Assembly: GCF_000622005.1 (NCBI RefSeq)
Contig: NZ_KK211383.1
Span: 124,001-188,000 of the forward strand
Direction: 5' to 3'
DNA: 64,000 nt
From: Anaerovibrio sp. RM50
GTDB taxonomy: Bacteria > Bacillota > Negativicutes > Selenomonadales > Selenomonadaceae
Position 1 is the stretch's first letter. Each line of letters opens with the position of its first letter. Under the pieces are notes generated by a model, which did not search any database, was not told where the DNA came from, and saw only the letters and a list, made by a program, of their open reading frames with translations. The translations under genes and the position numbers were made by a program. Below, one piece after another: positions 7,508-17,236 of this stretch.

Positions 7508-10500
7508 TCATTTTGAAGCGGCACCGGCCACAGCCTTGCCATTTAATATTTCCATAATTATCAGCACAAAATCGTGAATGGTAGCCCTTGGCACAATGGC
7601 CAAATCTATAAGCATGGCCTTGGCCTGATTATCGAATTTTACGTGATTGCCATACATCCCCGAAACCTCCAGAAGATTTTCCACCGGGCATTTTGGCTCT
7701 CCCGCAAAATATATTTCCAGATACTGGCTGCCCTCGGTAATGCGCTGCACTCCTGCCAGACGGGCCTCATTTCTGATACGGGCAACTGTAAAGAGATTCA
7801 TCACGGACTTAGGCGGGTCACCAAAGCGGTCCACCATCTCATCCATGAGTCTTTCAAGGGCTTCGTTATTTCTAAGAGCTGCCAGCCGCTGATAAATCTC
7901 AATCTTGTGCATGGCATCTCCCACGTATTCGTTATCTATATAGGCCTGAACCTTTATCTCCACCAATGGATCTGTCTGACGCTCCACTGGCTTGCCGGTT
8001 TTAAGCTCCTGCACTGCGTCATCCAGCATACGGCAATACATTTCAAAGCCCACACTGGCAATGTGGCCGTGCTGCTGGGCACCCAGAAGATTTCCCGCTC
8101 CACGGATTTCCAGATCCCGCATGGCAATTTTAAAGCCGGCCCCTAATTCCGCAAATTCCTTAATGGCCTGAAGACGCTTCTCTGCCACCTCGGACAGCAC
8201 CTTATCCTGCTTATACAGGAGATAGGCGTAGGCAATATTTCTGGAACGGCCCACTCTGCCCCGCATCTGATAGAGCTGGGCCAGACCGAACTTATCCGCA
8301 TCATATACAATAATGGTATTGGCATTGGACACGTCCAGACCGCTTTCAATAATGGTGGTGGAAAGGAGAATATCAAACTGTCCCTCGTAAAATTCCACCA
8401 TTACGCGCTCCAGCTGGGCCTCCGGCATCTGACCGTGGCCTACCCGGATATTGGCTTCGGGAACCAGCTTTTCCAGTCTGTCCAGCATGGCATAAATGCT
8501 GTCCACCCGATTATAAACGAAATAAATCTGTCCACCACGCTTTAATTCCCTGTTAATGGCATTTCGGATAATATTGTCATTTTCCTCCACCACATAGGTC
8601 TGGACCGGGAACCGCTCCAAAGGCGGCGTTTCAATAACACTCATATCCCGTGCCCCCGCCAGGGACATGTGGAGGGTTCTCGGAATAGGGGTGGCACTGA
8701 GGGTAAGCACATCGATGCCTATGGCCATCTGTTTTATCTTTTCCTTCTGGGATACGCCGAAGCGCTGCTCCTCGTCCACTATGAGAAGGCCCAGATCATG
8801 GAATTTCACCTTCTTGGCATTTAAAATGGCATGGGTACCGATGAGTATATCCACCTGGCCGGCCTCCACCTTTGCCACCACAGCCTTTTGTTCTTTTAGG
8901 CTTCTGAAACGGTTAATAACCTCCACTGTGGGACCGAAATTGTGGAATCTTTCCGCAAAGGTCTGGTAGTGCTGCTGAGCCAAAACTGTGGTAGGCACCA
9001 GCACTGCCACCTGCTTGCCATCCATAACAGCCTTGAAGGCGGCGCGAATGGCCACCTCAGTTTTGCCAAAGCCCACGTCACCACACAACAAGCGGTCCAT
9101 AGGCTGCTGACGCTCCATATCCGCCTTGATTTCTGCAATGGCCGTCAGCTGGTCATGGGTTTCCTCATAAGGGAAGGCATCCTCAAACTCCTGCTGCCAA
9201 ACTGTATCAGGAGAAAAGGCGTAGCCCTCGTCCCGCTTTCTCTTGGCATAGAGGTTGATAAGCTCCTTGGCAATATCCTTGACAGAGGAACGGACCTTGT
9301 TCTTGGTCTTGGTCCAGCTGGAGCTGCCAATCTTATGAAGCCGTGGCACCTCCCCCTCCTTGCCGATATATTTCTGCAGCATGCTTACTTGGTCAGTAGG
9401 CACGAAAAGACGGTCCTCACCCCCATACTGAATATAAAGGTAATCCCTCTTAATGCCATCGATTTCCTCGGTTTTTACGCCGCAGTATTTACCAATACCA
9501 TACTGGGAATGAACCACATAATCCCCCACGTTTATTTCACGGAAGTGGTGAATGCGTTCCTCCTTGCTGACACGGGAAAGACGTTTTTTCTGACGGCCGA
9601 AAATATCCTTTTCTGTAACAACCACCAATTTGGCCCCCGGCAGCTCAAAGCCATTTAAAAGGCTTGCCTTAACTACCGTTGCCACTCCTGGCCTAAGGGC
9701 AGTATCTGCATCCCCCTCCACTGAGGCCAGACGGTTACGGCCCAATATTTCCCGCACAGAGGACACCTTGGCCATATCCCCAAGGGTTACAATGACCTGA
9801 TTTTTATCTCCCAACCAGCCTTCCATATCATTGGTGAGCATATCAAACTGCCGCTGATAGGAGGCCACACCCTGGACGGAAACGCCAATAAGGTGGTCAA
9901 GATTTATACTGTGAAGGCTGTGAAGCATCATGGCCATATATATTACATTATAAGAATTAATCTTTCCCAGAAAATCCTCCCAGGAAAAGAGACGTCCCTT
10001 TATATCAGGATTTTCCTTGGCCAGCTTTATAATTTCCTCACGAACCTTAAGGGGATCGTCAACAATAACTGCCGCCTCGGTGGTAATAAATTCAGTAAAC
10101 ATGGCCTTGCGATGCTTGTCGTCAAAAACATCAAAGGGCAGTATTTCCGCCTTGTCTGTCTTGGAAATAGAGGTCTGGTTTTCCACATCAAAAAAGCGTA
10201 TGGAATCCACCTCATCATCAAAGAATTCCATACGATATGGAGCATGACTATTTACGGGGAATACATCCACAATGCCGCCACGGACACAGAATTCTCCCTG
10301 CATATCCACCTGGTCCACCCGTTCGTAGCCCATCTTTACCAACTGATCCAGCAAATCCTCACGCTCTATAACGGTGCCCACCTTCAGCTTAAGACTGAGG
10401 GCCTTGAACTGCTTTGGTGAAATACCCTTCTGGGCCGCCGCCTGGGCCGTGGCCAAAATAATTCTGGTATCCCCCTTAAGGAGACTTCCCAATATTTCCA

Positions 10501-10810
10501 TTCGGCGGGAATTTCTGGCAATACCCTTGGCCGCCGCATTAAAGTCCACCATATCCAGAACTGGCAGCTCCACCACCTCAACCTCCGGAAGCAGGGCCAT
10601 GAGATTTTCCTTCCATGCCCCCAGCTCGTCCTGATCATAGGTGATGATTATACTCGTTCTTGGATTTTCTGCATAACAAGCACAAAAGGAGGCATGCTTT
10701 TGGGTACCGGATAAACCGTACACAAAGGCCTGCCCCTTTCCTCTGTTATAGCAGGTGCTCATTTGCTCTATTGAACTGTCCTTTAACATGACAGATAACA
10801 AATTCTGCAT
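7508..10810 (-). CDS. mfd: Transcription-repair coupling factor
   Basis: A 1100-residue ATP-dependent translocase that removes stalled RNA polymerase and recruits UvrA. In order: the UvrB-like N-terminal module (about 1-320), the RNA-polymerase interacting domain (INVGDYVVHSQYGIGKYCGV region, about 430-500), and the RecG-like translocase with LLCGDVGFGKTEVA (about 575) and LLIVDEEQRFGV. The helicase end contains STTIIESGLDVSNANTII and QMRGRVGRS. A TRCF C-terminal domain closes the protein. Length is slightly below the usual 1150. ATG at 10810 with AAGGTG five bases upstream. Identification is secure. Confidence 0.97.
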   Translation of the reverse strand: MQNLLSVMLKDSSIEQMSTCYNRGKGQAFVYGLSGTQKHASFCACYAENPRTSIIITYDQDELGAWKENLMALLPEVEVVELPVLDMVDFNAAAKGIARNSRRMEILGSLLKGDTRIILATAQAAAQKGISPKQFKALSLKLKVGTVIEREDLLDQLVKMGYERVDQVDMQGEFCVRGGIVDVFPVNSHAPYRMEFFDDEVDSIRFFDVENQTSISKTDKAEILPFDVFDDKHRKAMFTEFITTEAAVIVDDPLKVREEIIKLAKENPDIKGRLFSWEDFLGKINSYNVIYMAMMLHSLHSINLDHLIGVSVQGVASYQRQFDMLTNDMEGWLGDKNQVIVTLGDMAKVSSVREILGRNRLASVEGDADTALRPGVATVVKASLLNGFELPGAKLVVVTEKDIFGRQKKRLSRVSKEERIHHFREINVGDYVVHSQYGIGKYCGVKTEEIDGIKRDYLYIQYGGEDRLFVPTDQVSMLQKYIGKEGEVPRLHKIGSSSWTKTKNKVRSSVKDIAKELINLYAKRKRDEGYAFSPDTVWQQEFEDAFPYEETHDQLTAIAEIKADMERQQPMDRLLCGDVGFGKTEVAIRAAFKAVMDGKQVAVLVPTTVLAQQHYQTFAERFHNFGPTVEVINRFRSLKEQKAVVAKVEAGQVDILIGTHAILNAKKVKFHDLGLLIVDEEQRFGVSQKEKIKQMAIGIDVLTLSATPIPRTLHMSLAGARDMSVIETPPLERFPVQTYVVEENDNIIRNAINRELKRGGQIYFVYNRVDSIYAMLDRLEKLVPEANIRVGHGQMPEAQLERVMVEFYEGQFDILLSTTIIESGLDVSNANTIIVYDADKFGLAQLYQMRGRVGRSRNIAYAYLLYKQDKVLSEVAEKRLQAIKEFAELGAGFKIAMRDLEIRGAGNLLGAQQHGHIASVGFEMYCRMLDDAVQELKTGKPVERQTDPLVEIKVQAYIDNEYVGDAMHKIEIYQRLAALRNNEALERLMDEMVDRFGDPPKSVMNLFTVARIRNEARLAGVQRITEGSQYLEIYFAGEPKCPVENLLEVSGMYGNHVKFDNQAKAMLIDLAIVPRATIHDFVLIIMEILNGKAVAGAASK

Positions 10811-10923
10811 TACTTCACCTTACACTTTTCTGTTTGTATCTAAATTCTCTATTCTTAAACGCCGCCTATATCATATCACAAAACACCTGGTTAGGGTACT
10901 TAATATATACCATGCAACCAAGT

Positions 10924-11823
10924 TCACTGTATGGAATATGTTGTTCCCCGGCCGTTGCCCCTTCGTTGAATATATCCGCTGGCATGAAGAGTATTCAGTG
11001 CCCTAATGGTTTTGGCCTTGCTCCAATCCAGTTTATTGGCGATTTCGCTGCTGGAAAACCTCATGCCCCCCTCCAATGCTTCCATTACTTTTTTATTATC
11101 CGTGGTTATCTCGTATGTAGTCGTCAGAGATGGCAGCACCACAAATACTGCATTTTCTGTCACATCAAAGGAAGGCTGCCGGGTTGCACCATTATAAGCC
11201 TCTTTTATCCGTTTGATACCAGTTCCAAACATCTCAATGAGACGCAATCTAAAAAAGACATTGGCCACTATCGGATTTCTAAGGTCGGAGATAAAACCAT
11301 TGATATATTCTTCCTTGGTAAGGCCCTTTGGCAATCCTCCCGTAGAAGCGATTTCTATTCTATCGGAAAACATGGAAATTCTGATATGAGAGTTAATATC
11401 CCAGGTCCGATGAACCAAGGCATTGGCCACAGCTTCCCTAAAAGCCTTCTCTGGGATAATCTCAACCTTTCTCCGCTCTATGCCATCAATTTTATCGTAT
11501 TGATAATACCGCTCATACATGGCCACGGCCATATCATATTGCTTTAATACAGATACCCCCGAATAGGTTTCTCTATCCATTATTTCACTGATACTATTGC
11601 CGAATCTGGCCATATCAATACCGCTATATTTATTTTCATCTGCAAATAAAGCCGCCGCAATATTATATCGTTTTTCCTCATTGTAAAAACCAAAGGTCCG
11701 TAAAATATCATCTGTGAGCTTGGTTACACCTAATATATCCTTCAGCTTTTTCCCAAAATAGTCAAAGTTAAGCTGCTCATCTTTGCAGGCCAGCTCCTCA
11801 AAATGTAGATTTGAACCTTCCAA
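10924..11823 (-). CDS. COG2865-type putative transcriptional regulator lacking the N-terminal AlbA domain
   Basis: A 299-residue protein matching the C-terminal two-thirds of COG2865 (AlbA_2/RecG-like) regulators. It has an HATPase-like section with EAVANALVHRTW, SDRIEIASTGGLPKG and EMFGTGIKRIKEA (about 145-225), then a winged helix at the end with SSSEIANKLDWSKAKTIRALNTL. The best start is the TTG at 11823, with GGGAGGG eight bases upstream. The frame stays open to 11883 but those codons have no ribosome site. The AlbA/Schlafen-like N-terminus usual in the family is absent, and upstream DNA holds unrelated genes. It may be a genuine short form or a trimmed relic. Confidence 0.65.
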   Translation of the reverse strand: MEGSNLHFEELACKDEQLNFDYFGKKLKDILGVTKLTDDILRTFGFYNEEKRYNIAAALFADENKYSGIDMARFGNSISEIMDRETYSGVSVLKQYDMAVAMYERYYQYDKIDGIERRKVEIIPEKAFREAVANALVHRTWDINSHIRISMFSDRIEIASTGGLPKGLTKEEYINGFISDLRNPIVANVFFRLRLIEMFGTGIKRIKEAYNGATRQPSFDVTENAVFVVLPSLTTTYEITTDNKKVMEALEGGMRFSSSEIANKLDWSKAKTIRALNTLHASGYIQRRGNGRGTTYSIQ

Positions 11824-11883
11824 GTTCCATCCCTCCCTTTTTGTTTCATTTATGTTGCAATTATCATATAATATGCATAACAA

Positions 11884-11914
11884 AAATGCAACGAAAATCT
11901 TTTCGTTGCATTTT
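11884..11914. terminator. Perfect palindrome, bidirectional terminator
   Basis: AAATGCAACGAAAA and its exact complement are separated by two bases, with T runs on both sides. It follows the stop codon of the 79-residue gene at 11941 and precedes the COG2865 gene, so it ends transcription of the former. Confidence 0.7.
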
Positions 11915-11940
11915 TATATCAAGCATTAACCATTTACCAA

Positions 11941-12180
11941 TTAGAATTTACTATTGATTTGATTTGCTACACTTCTGACTAAGGACAAATAATGTTCCAC
12001 CTCATCTTTTGAGTAGCCTTTAACATTCTTCACTATATACTCCGGCAATATACATTCCATACTGTGAAAACAATCCTGTTCATCAGGAGTTTCAATATAA
12101 ACTTTAACAGTACCATCATCCCGCATTTCAGTGTGGGTAATAACGGTATCATCTTCCAAAGTCATAACTGGGTAAATCAT
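11941..12180 (-). CDS. Small hypothetical protein (79 aa)
   Basis: I do not recognise the family. The ATG at 12180 has GGGGG five bases upstream; a TTG at 12192 is also in frame but would overlap the ribosome site. The protein is acidic, with a β-rich start (MIYPVMTLEDDTVITHTEMRDDG) and a helical end (SKDEVEHYLSLVRSVANQI). Such an architecture resembles small immunity or antitoxin-like proteins, but no partner toxin is adjacent. It starts 21 bases after the GNAT stop and is probably cotranscribed with it. Confidence 0.6.
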   Translation of the reverse strand: MIYPVMTLEDDTVITHTEMRDDGTVKVYIETPDEQDCFHSMECILPEYIVKNVKGYSKDEVEHYLSLVRSVANQINSKF

Positions 12181-12200
12181 AATATCCCCCAACTACAAAT

Positions 12201-12647
12201 TTAACTATTTTCCCTTCTTAGTTTGATTTTATCATTTTGGTTTCTTACCTGCAATTGCTTAACCATAGCACGGTCATTTAAAACTTCATATCCAAATTTT
12301 TTATACAGGCCCTGTGCGTCCCTTGTAATCAAAACGCCTCTCAACCCTGTATATTCAGTCAAAGCCTCGATATATGATATTAAAGCTGTGCCAATTCCCA
12401 TGTGCTGATATGCCGTGTCAACAATTACATCACACAAGTAATACGTTGTTGCATAGTCACTGATAACTCTTGCAAAGGCAACCAGCGTTTTCTCTGCATC
12501 AATGTATATGCCATAGCACGCCGAATTTTGCATAGATTTTTCAATGGTTTCAATAGGACGCTTATCCGCCCAGTAGGTCATCTTTAAAAGTCTTACAACA
12601 TCATTAATGTTCAAATTCTCTGCACCATCGATAATTCTGTATTGCAT
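12201..12647 (-). CDS. GNAT-family N-acetyltransferase
   Basis: A 148-residue single-domain GNAT enzyme. The acetyl-CoA loop is HMGIGTALISYIEAL (about residues 82-96), preceded by the β4 strand YYLCDVIVDTAYQ and followed by KKFGYEVLNDRAMVKQL. The substrate is unknown; relatives acetylate small molecules or protein termini. The ATG at 12647 has GAGGT upstream. It heads a two-gene unit with the 79-residue protein. Confidence 0.85.
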   Translation of the reverse strand: MQYRIIDGAENLNINDVVRLLKMTYWADKRPIETIEKSMQNSACYGIYIDAEKTLVAFARVISDYATTYYLCDVIVDTAYQHMGIGTALISYIEALTEYTGLRGVLITRDAQGLYKKFGYEVLNDRAMVKQLQVRNQNDKIKLRRENS

Positions 12648-12977
12648 AGTATAACCTCGTTTAATAGCTATTTAATAGGGCTGTATTGTTTGAAAAATTA
12701 TAGCATGATGTGGCAGTTCTTACCAACGATTTATATTATGGGTGGGGCATATGCCGTGGGGGCGGCTGCGCTTTTTTTAATGGTTGTGTGCAGCTGTGGC
12801 CACGGCTGGGGGGCAGGGTCATAAAAAAATGACTCCGTTATGAGTCCTTGATTACCATGCAAATTGTGCAACAACCTCTTGCACAATTACAATATTAATC
12901 ATTAGCGATATGCCCAATACTCTAATTGACATTTTATTCTCCTTGTAATACATTTGTAATACAAGGAGGCGATTTAT
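12648..12977. other. Gene-free stretch between the GNAT gene and the toxin-antitoxin pair
   Basis: This 330-base stretch separates two divergent units. The left part should hold the GNAT promoter. A strongly G-rich island lies at about 12739-12820 with runs of 3-6 G inside AT-rich DNA. The right part holds the toxin-antitoxin promoter and operator. A 60-codon plus-strand reading at 12642-12824 has no ribosome site or recognisable composition, and I do not count it as a gene. Confidence 0.6.
12926..12966 (+). promoter_or_regulatory. Toxin-antitoxin promoter with overlapping operator
   Basis: -35 TTGACA (12926-12931) and -10 TACATT (12949-12954) are 17 bases apart. Over the -10 lies a near-perfect inverted repeat, CCTTGTAATAC/GTAATACAAGG (12941-12966, one mismatch). 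It also contains the direct repeat TTGTAATACA twice at 11-bp spacing. Ribbon-helix-helix antitoxins usually bind such sites with their toxins and repress their own operon, so this is the likely autoregulatory site. Confidence 0.7.
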
Positions 12978-13202
12978 ATGGCAACCATCAGTTTACGGGT
13001 ACCTGATCGGGAATTAAGCATCTTCAAAGACTATGCAAAAATCAATAGCAGCAGCTTATCTGAAATTATACGCCGCACAATGATTGAACGAATTGAAGAT
13101 GAATACGATATGAGTGTTTTTGAGGAATACGAAAACGACAAGGCTGCCGGTACTGTAAAAACCTACTCGCATGAAGACGCCTGGAAAGAGCTTGATTTAT
13201 GA
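12978..13202 (+). CDS. relB: Antitoxin, ribbon-helix-helix (RelB / DUF6290 type)
   Basis: A 74-residue protein. Residues 1-45 form a ribbon-helix-helix DNA-binding domain (MATISLRVPDRELSIFKDYA, then LSEIIRRTMIERI), as in RelB-like antitoxins of Firmicutes. The acidic C-terminal half (EYENDKAAGTVKTYSHEDAW) is the toxin-wrapping segment. AAGGAGG lies 8 bases before the ATG. Its stop overlaps the toxin start by four bases (ATGA), the usual coupling in these modules. The palindrome across the promoter fits self-repression. Confidence 0.88.
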   Translation: MATISLRVPDRELSIFKDYAKINSSSLSEIIRRTMIERIEDEYDMSVFEEYENDKAAGTVKTYSHEDAWKELDL

Positions 13203-13465
13203 ACTATAGGGTAGAATATACAGAGAAAGCTATAAAATCACTCAAAAAACTGGATAAATCAATTCTAAAAATGATAAAGGCATGGATAGAAAAAAATCTG
13301 GTAGGGACCGAAAATCCCCGACAGCACGGCAAAGAACTAATACCCAACAGAAGCGGCCAGTGGCGTTACCGTGTGGGTGATTACAGAATTTTAGCTGAAA
13401 TACAGGACGAAAAACTTGTTATAATCCTTATTGGCGTTGGCCACAGAAGTCAAATTTATCAATAA
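13199..13465 (+). CDS. relE: Toxin of the RelE/ParE superfamily
   Basis: An 88-residue small basic protein with the RelE fold: YRVEYTEKAIKSLKKLDK at the start, NRSGQWRYRVGDYRILAEI in the centre and IILIGVGHRSQIY at the end. The R-rich RVGDYRIL strand and C-terminal H-R-x-x-x-Y fit the mRNA-cleaving RelE group rather than ParE, although this cannot be proved by eye. Translation is coupled to the antitoxin by a 4-base overlap. Confidence 0.88.
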   Translation: MNYRVEYTEKAIKSLKKLDKSILKMIKAWIEKNLVGTENPRQHGKELIPNRSGQWRYRVGDYRILAEIQDEKLVIILIGVGHRSQIYQ

Positions 13466-13489
13466 AAGAATATGTGCACTGAACACAAA

Positions 13490-13535
13490 AAACCGTGGAC
13501 TTTATTGCACTTACCTGCAATAAAATACACGGTTT
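13490..13535. terminator. Bidirectional terminator between toxin and convergent membrane protein gene
   Basis: A nested hairpin: AAACCGTG pairs with CACGGTTT (13490-13497 and 13528-13535), and inside it TTTATTGCA pairs with TGCAATAAA. Plus-strand T run follows at 13533-13545. It separates convergent genes. Confidence 0.8.
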
Positions 13536-13567
13536 CCTTATTTTTCAATCAAATACAATTATTCCAT

Positions 13568-14230
13568 TTACTCCATAAACCCAGCCACTTTGCCGTTTTG
13601 GAGGTAAATGATGATATTACGGCCTGGGGCGTAATATACAAACTGCTTTGTTTCAGTGTCTCCCACCACTGCGCGGCCTACATGGTCAGGGGTACCGAAA
13701 AGCCTACGTACCTTTTCCTCAGAGTCGCCTATATATACATTATTGGCCCGTTCTGCTTCCTCAGCGGCTTTTCTGGCAGCTTGGGCAGCTTCCTCCTGGC
13801 GCTTTATTTCAGCCTGGCGGGCCTTCATTTTCTCATAATCATCATTGACTCGTTCACGGTCACGGCGGATATCATCGGCCAACTCACCGGAATAGTCAGT
13901 GCTGATCTGTTCAAACCAGTCATGGGCACTTTCAATACCAGCATTATCAGCCTGACCATTTTTGTATTTGATCATAGCATAGGCATATAGCAAAAATGTA
14001 TCACAATCGACACAACGATCCTCATCCAGGGATTCTAAGGTGTAGCTGGCATAATCCCATTTTCCTGCCTTTATATACTCCACAGCACTGCTGTGACTAG
14101 TCTCATGATACTCGGCATGACGCTTTTCTTCCATTTTAGCCTTGTAACCCTGATAGCCGAAAATAGCCACTACTATAGCTACCACCAGCCCTATTGAAAT
14201 CAGAAATATTTTCTTTCCATTATCCTGCAT
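13568..14230 (-). CDS. Membrane-anchored protein with SmpA/OmlA-like C-terminal domain
   Basis: A 220-residue protein: one N-terminal transmembrane helix (about 5-25), an extracytoplasmic helical region resembling tetratricopeptide-like helices (about 45-110), and a coiled coil rich in A, E and R (about 120-155). The C-terminal β-domain (VYIGDSEEKVRRLFGTPD ... YLQNGKVAGF) looks like the SmpA/BamE or DUF2845 type. A GTG at 14239 is in frame, but the ribosome site AAGGAG overlaps it. The ATG at 14230, eight bases after AAGGAG, is the better start. Function unknown; envelope location is inferred. Confidence 0.7.
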   Translation of the reverse strand: MQDNGKKIFLISIGLVVAIVVAIFGYQGYKAKMEEKRHAEYHETSHSSAVEYIKAGKWDYASYTLESLDEDRCVDCDTFLLYAYAMIKYKNGQADNAGIESAHDWFEQISTDYSGELADDIRRDRERVNDDYEKMKARQAEIKRQEEAAQAARKAAEEAERANNVYIGDSEEKVRRLFGTPDHVGRAVVGDTETKQFVYYAPGRNIIIYLQNGKVAGFME

Positions 14231-14437
14231 ATCTTCCACTCCTTGCTCAAACTTGCACTTATGCTAGTGTAACATTTGCCAATTTTTTCTGCAACTTTTG
14301 TACTAGAAAAAAATACTGTATACATTCTATTATATTTAATTTTCCCGAATTATAATTACGATATAGAGATTAGATAGGATTAGGTGTTCTGTCTTTGTAT
14401 TTAATTTTTCTTTTAAGGATGAAGGAGGAAGATGAAC

Positions 14438-15088
14438 ATGGATGTTAATATGATTTCTTCTTTGTCGCAGCAAACAGCATCGGTGAAGGCCAATATGACA
14501 AAAACTACTACCACCAATGAAGCGACAAACGAAACCACCACCACCGAGGCTTTTTCCCTGGATATTTCCACGGAAGTGAAAAAAGCCTCCACTGCACTGG
14601 GCAAGCTCACCCCTGAACAGGTTGACGCCTTACAGGAGGGCATTAACAGAAGCTACATGTTAATGATTCAGACCCTGACAGAGCAAAACACCACGTTGCA
14701 GGGCTACCTTGACCAGGGTCTTTTCAAATTTGACTTTGACGGTGTAGAAATCGGTCTGGACAAATTTGTACTGCCGGAAGTGGCAACCACCCCTGAGGAA
14801 GCAGCCAAGGCTGTTGGCGAGGGTGGCGAGTATTCCGTAGATGCAGTGGCAACCCGTATCATGGATATGGCTACCTCCATTGCAGGGAATGACCCGGAAA
14901 AATTAAAGATGATGCAGGAAGCTGTGGAAGAAGGATTCCGCCAGGCTGGAATCACCTGGAAGGAAGCTATCGGACAGGATGATATGCCACAGATTACCCA
15001 CGATACCCATGATGAGATCACCAAGCGCTTCAATGAGCTCTTTGAGAAAATGGGCATCAATACAAAGCCTGCCAATACAGAGGAGTAA
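14438..15088 (+). CDS. Conserved hypothetical protein resembling DUF5610 (216 aa)
   Basis: The N-terminus is low-complexity, rich in T, N and E (residues 20-45). A mainly α-helical acidic region follows, ending with AVATRIMDMATSIAGNDPEKL, EAVEEGFRQAGITW and ITKRFNELFEKMG. The GNDPEKL-EEGFRQA block resembles DUF5610 proteins, some of which lie among flagellar genes, but no flagellar gene is nearby. AAGGAGG is only three bases from the ATG at 14432 and nine from the one at 14438, so I chose the latter. No signal peptide. Function unknown. Confidence 0.6.
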   Translation: MDVNMISSLSQQTASVKANMTKTTTTNEATNETTTTEAFSLDISTEVKKASTALGKLTPEQVDALQEGINRSYMLMIQTLTEQNTTLQGYLDQGLFKFDFDGVEIGLDKFVLPEVATTPEEAAKAVGEGGEYSVDAVATRIMDMATSIAGNDPEKLKMMQEAVEEGFRQAGITWKEAIGQDDMPQITHDTHDEITKRFNELFEKMGINTKPANTEE

Positions 15089-15105
15089 CACACCCTAACA
15101 AAAAA

Positions 15106-15130
15106 GGATGCAGTCATAATGGCTGCATCC
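15106..15130. terminator. Bidirectional terminator (14438 gene / pyrG)
   Basis: GGATGCAG pairs with CTGCATCC around a 9-nt loop. A runs precede it and a T run follows, so it can stop transcription of both convergent genes. Confidence 0.85.
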
Positions 15131-15184
15131 GATTTTTTTGCATTTATTTTTTGCACTTATTTTTTTGAGATTATTATCTTGGGA

Positions 15185-16795
<1,611 letters not shown>

Positions 16796-16817
16796 TTAAT
16801 CCTCCTATACACAAAAA

Positions 16818-17195
16818 TTACATATTTTCCTGAATGCTCTCGAACTTGTGGGTGTCGTTGGCCTTTTTCTTTTCAGAAGCAGCAGTCTCCTTGGATACAG
16901 TGCGGACACTGCGGGCAGTCTTCTTCTTCTCAACAGGGTACCACTCAGTGAGGCCCCACATGCCATCATTTCTATAGGTAAAGCGGCTGTCCATGTTAAT
17001 CTGGGTGTAAATCTCGGAAATAGCCTCTGGGAGAGACTGAACAGGCTTCTTCTTTCTCTTAATAACCTCAAGAATCAGATCCTTGAAATACATTGGCTCA
17101 TAAGCGGAGGAATCCACCACATTGCCAAGATCAGCGTTATGCTCTGCCAGAATATAAGCAGCAACTTCTACATCGGTACTCTTTAAATAATCCAC
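16818..17195 (-). CDS. rpoE: RNA polymerase delta subunit-like protein (HARE-HTH)
   Basis: A 125-residue protein. Residues about 15-85 form the HARE-HTH domain (MYFKDLILEVIKRKKKP, then EIYTQINMDSRFTYRNDGMWGLTEWYP). The C-terminal tail is mixed in charge (KKKTARSVRTVSKE), unlike the strongly acidic tail of Bacillus delta, so its effect on polymerase recycling may differ. GTG start with AAGGAG nine bases upstream. Directly upstream of pyrG and downstream of argS, which supports the identity. Confidence 0.82.
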   Translation of the reverse strand: MDYLKSTDVEVAAYILAEHNADLGNVVDSSAYEPMYFKDLILEVIKRKKKPVQSLPEAISEIYTQINMDSRFTYRNDGMWGLTEWYPVEKKKTARSVRTVSKETAASEKKKANDTHKFESIQENM

Positions 17196-17236
17196 TTTAA
17201 AAATCTCCTTATATTATATATTAAAATCAAAATTTC

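Noticed and set aside
12642-12824. Possible 60-residue membrane protein on the plus strand
   Set aside because: No ribosome site; the hydrophobic stretch comes from the G-rich island, and it overlaps the GNAT start region.
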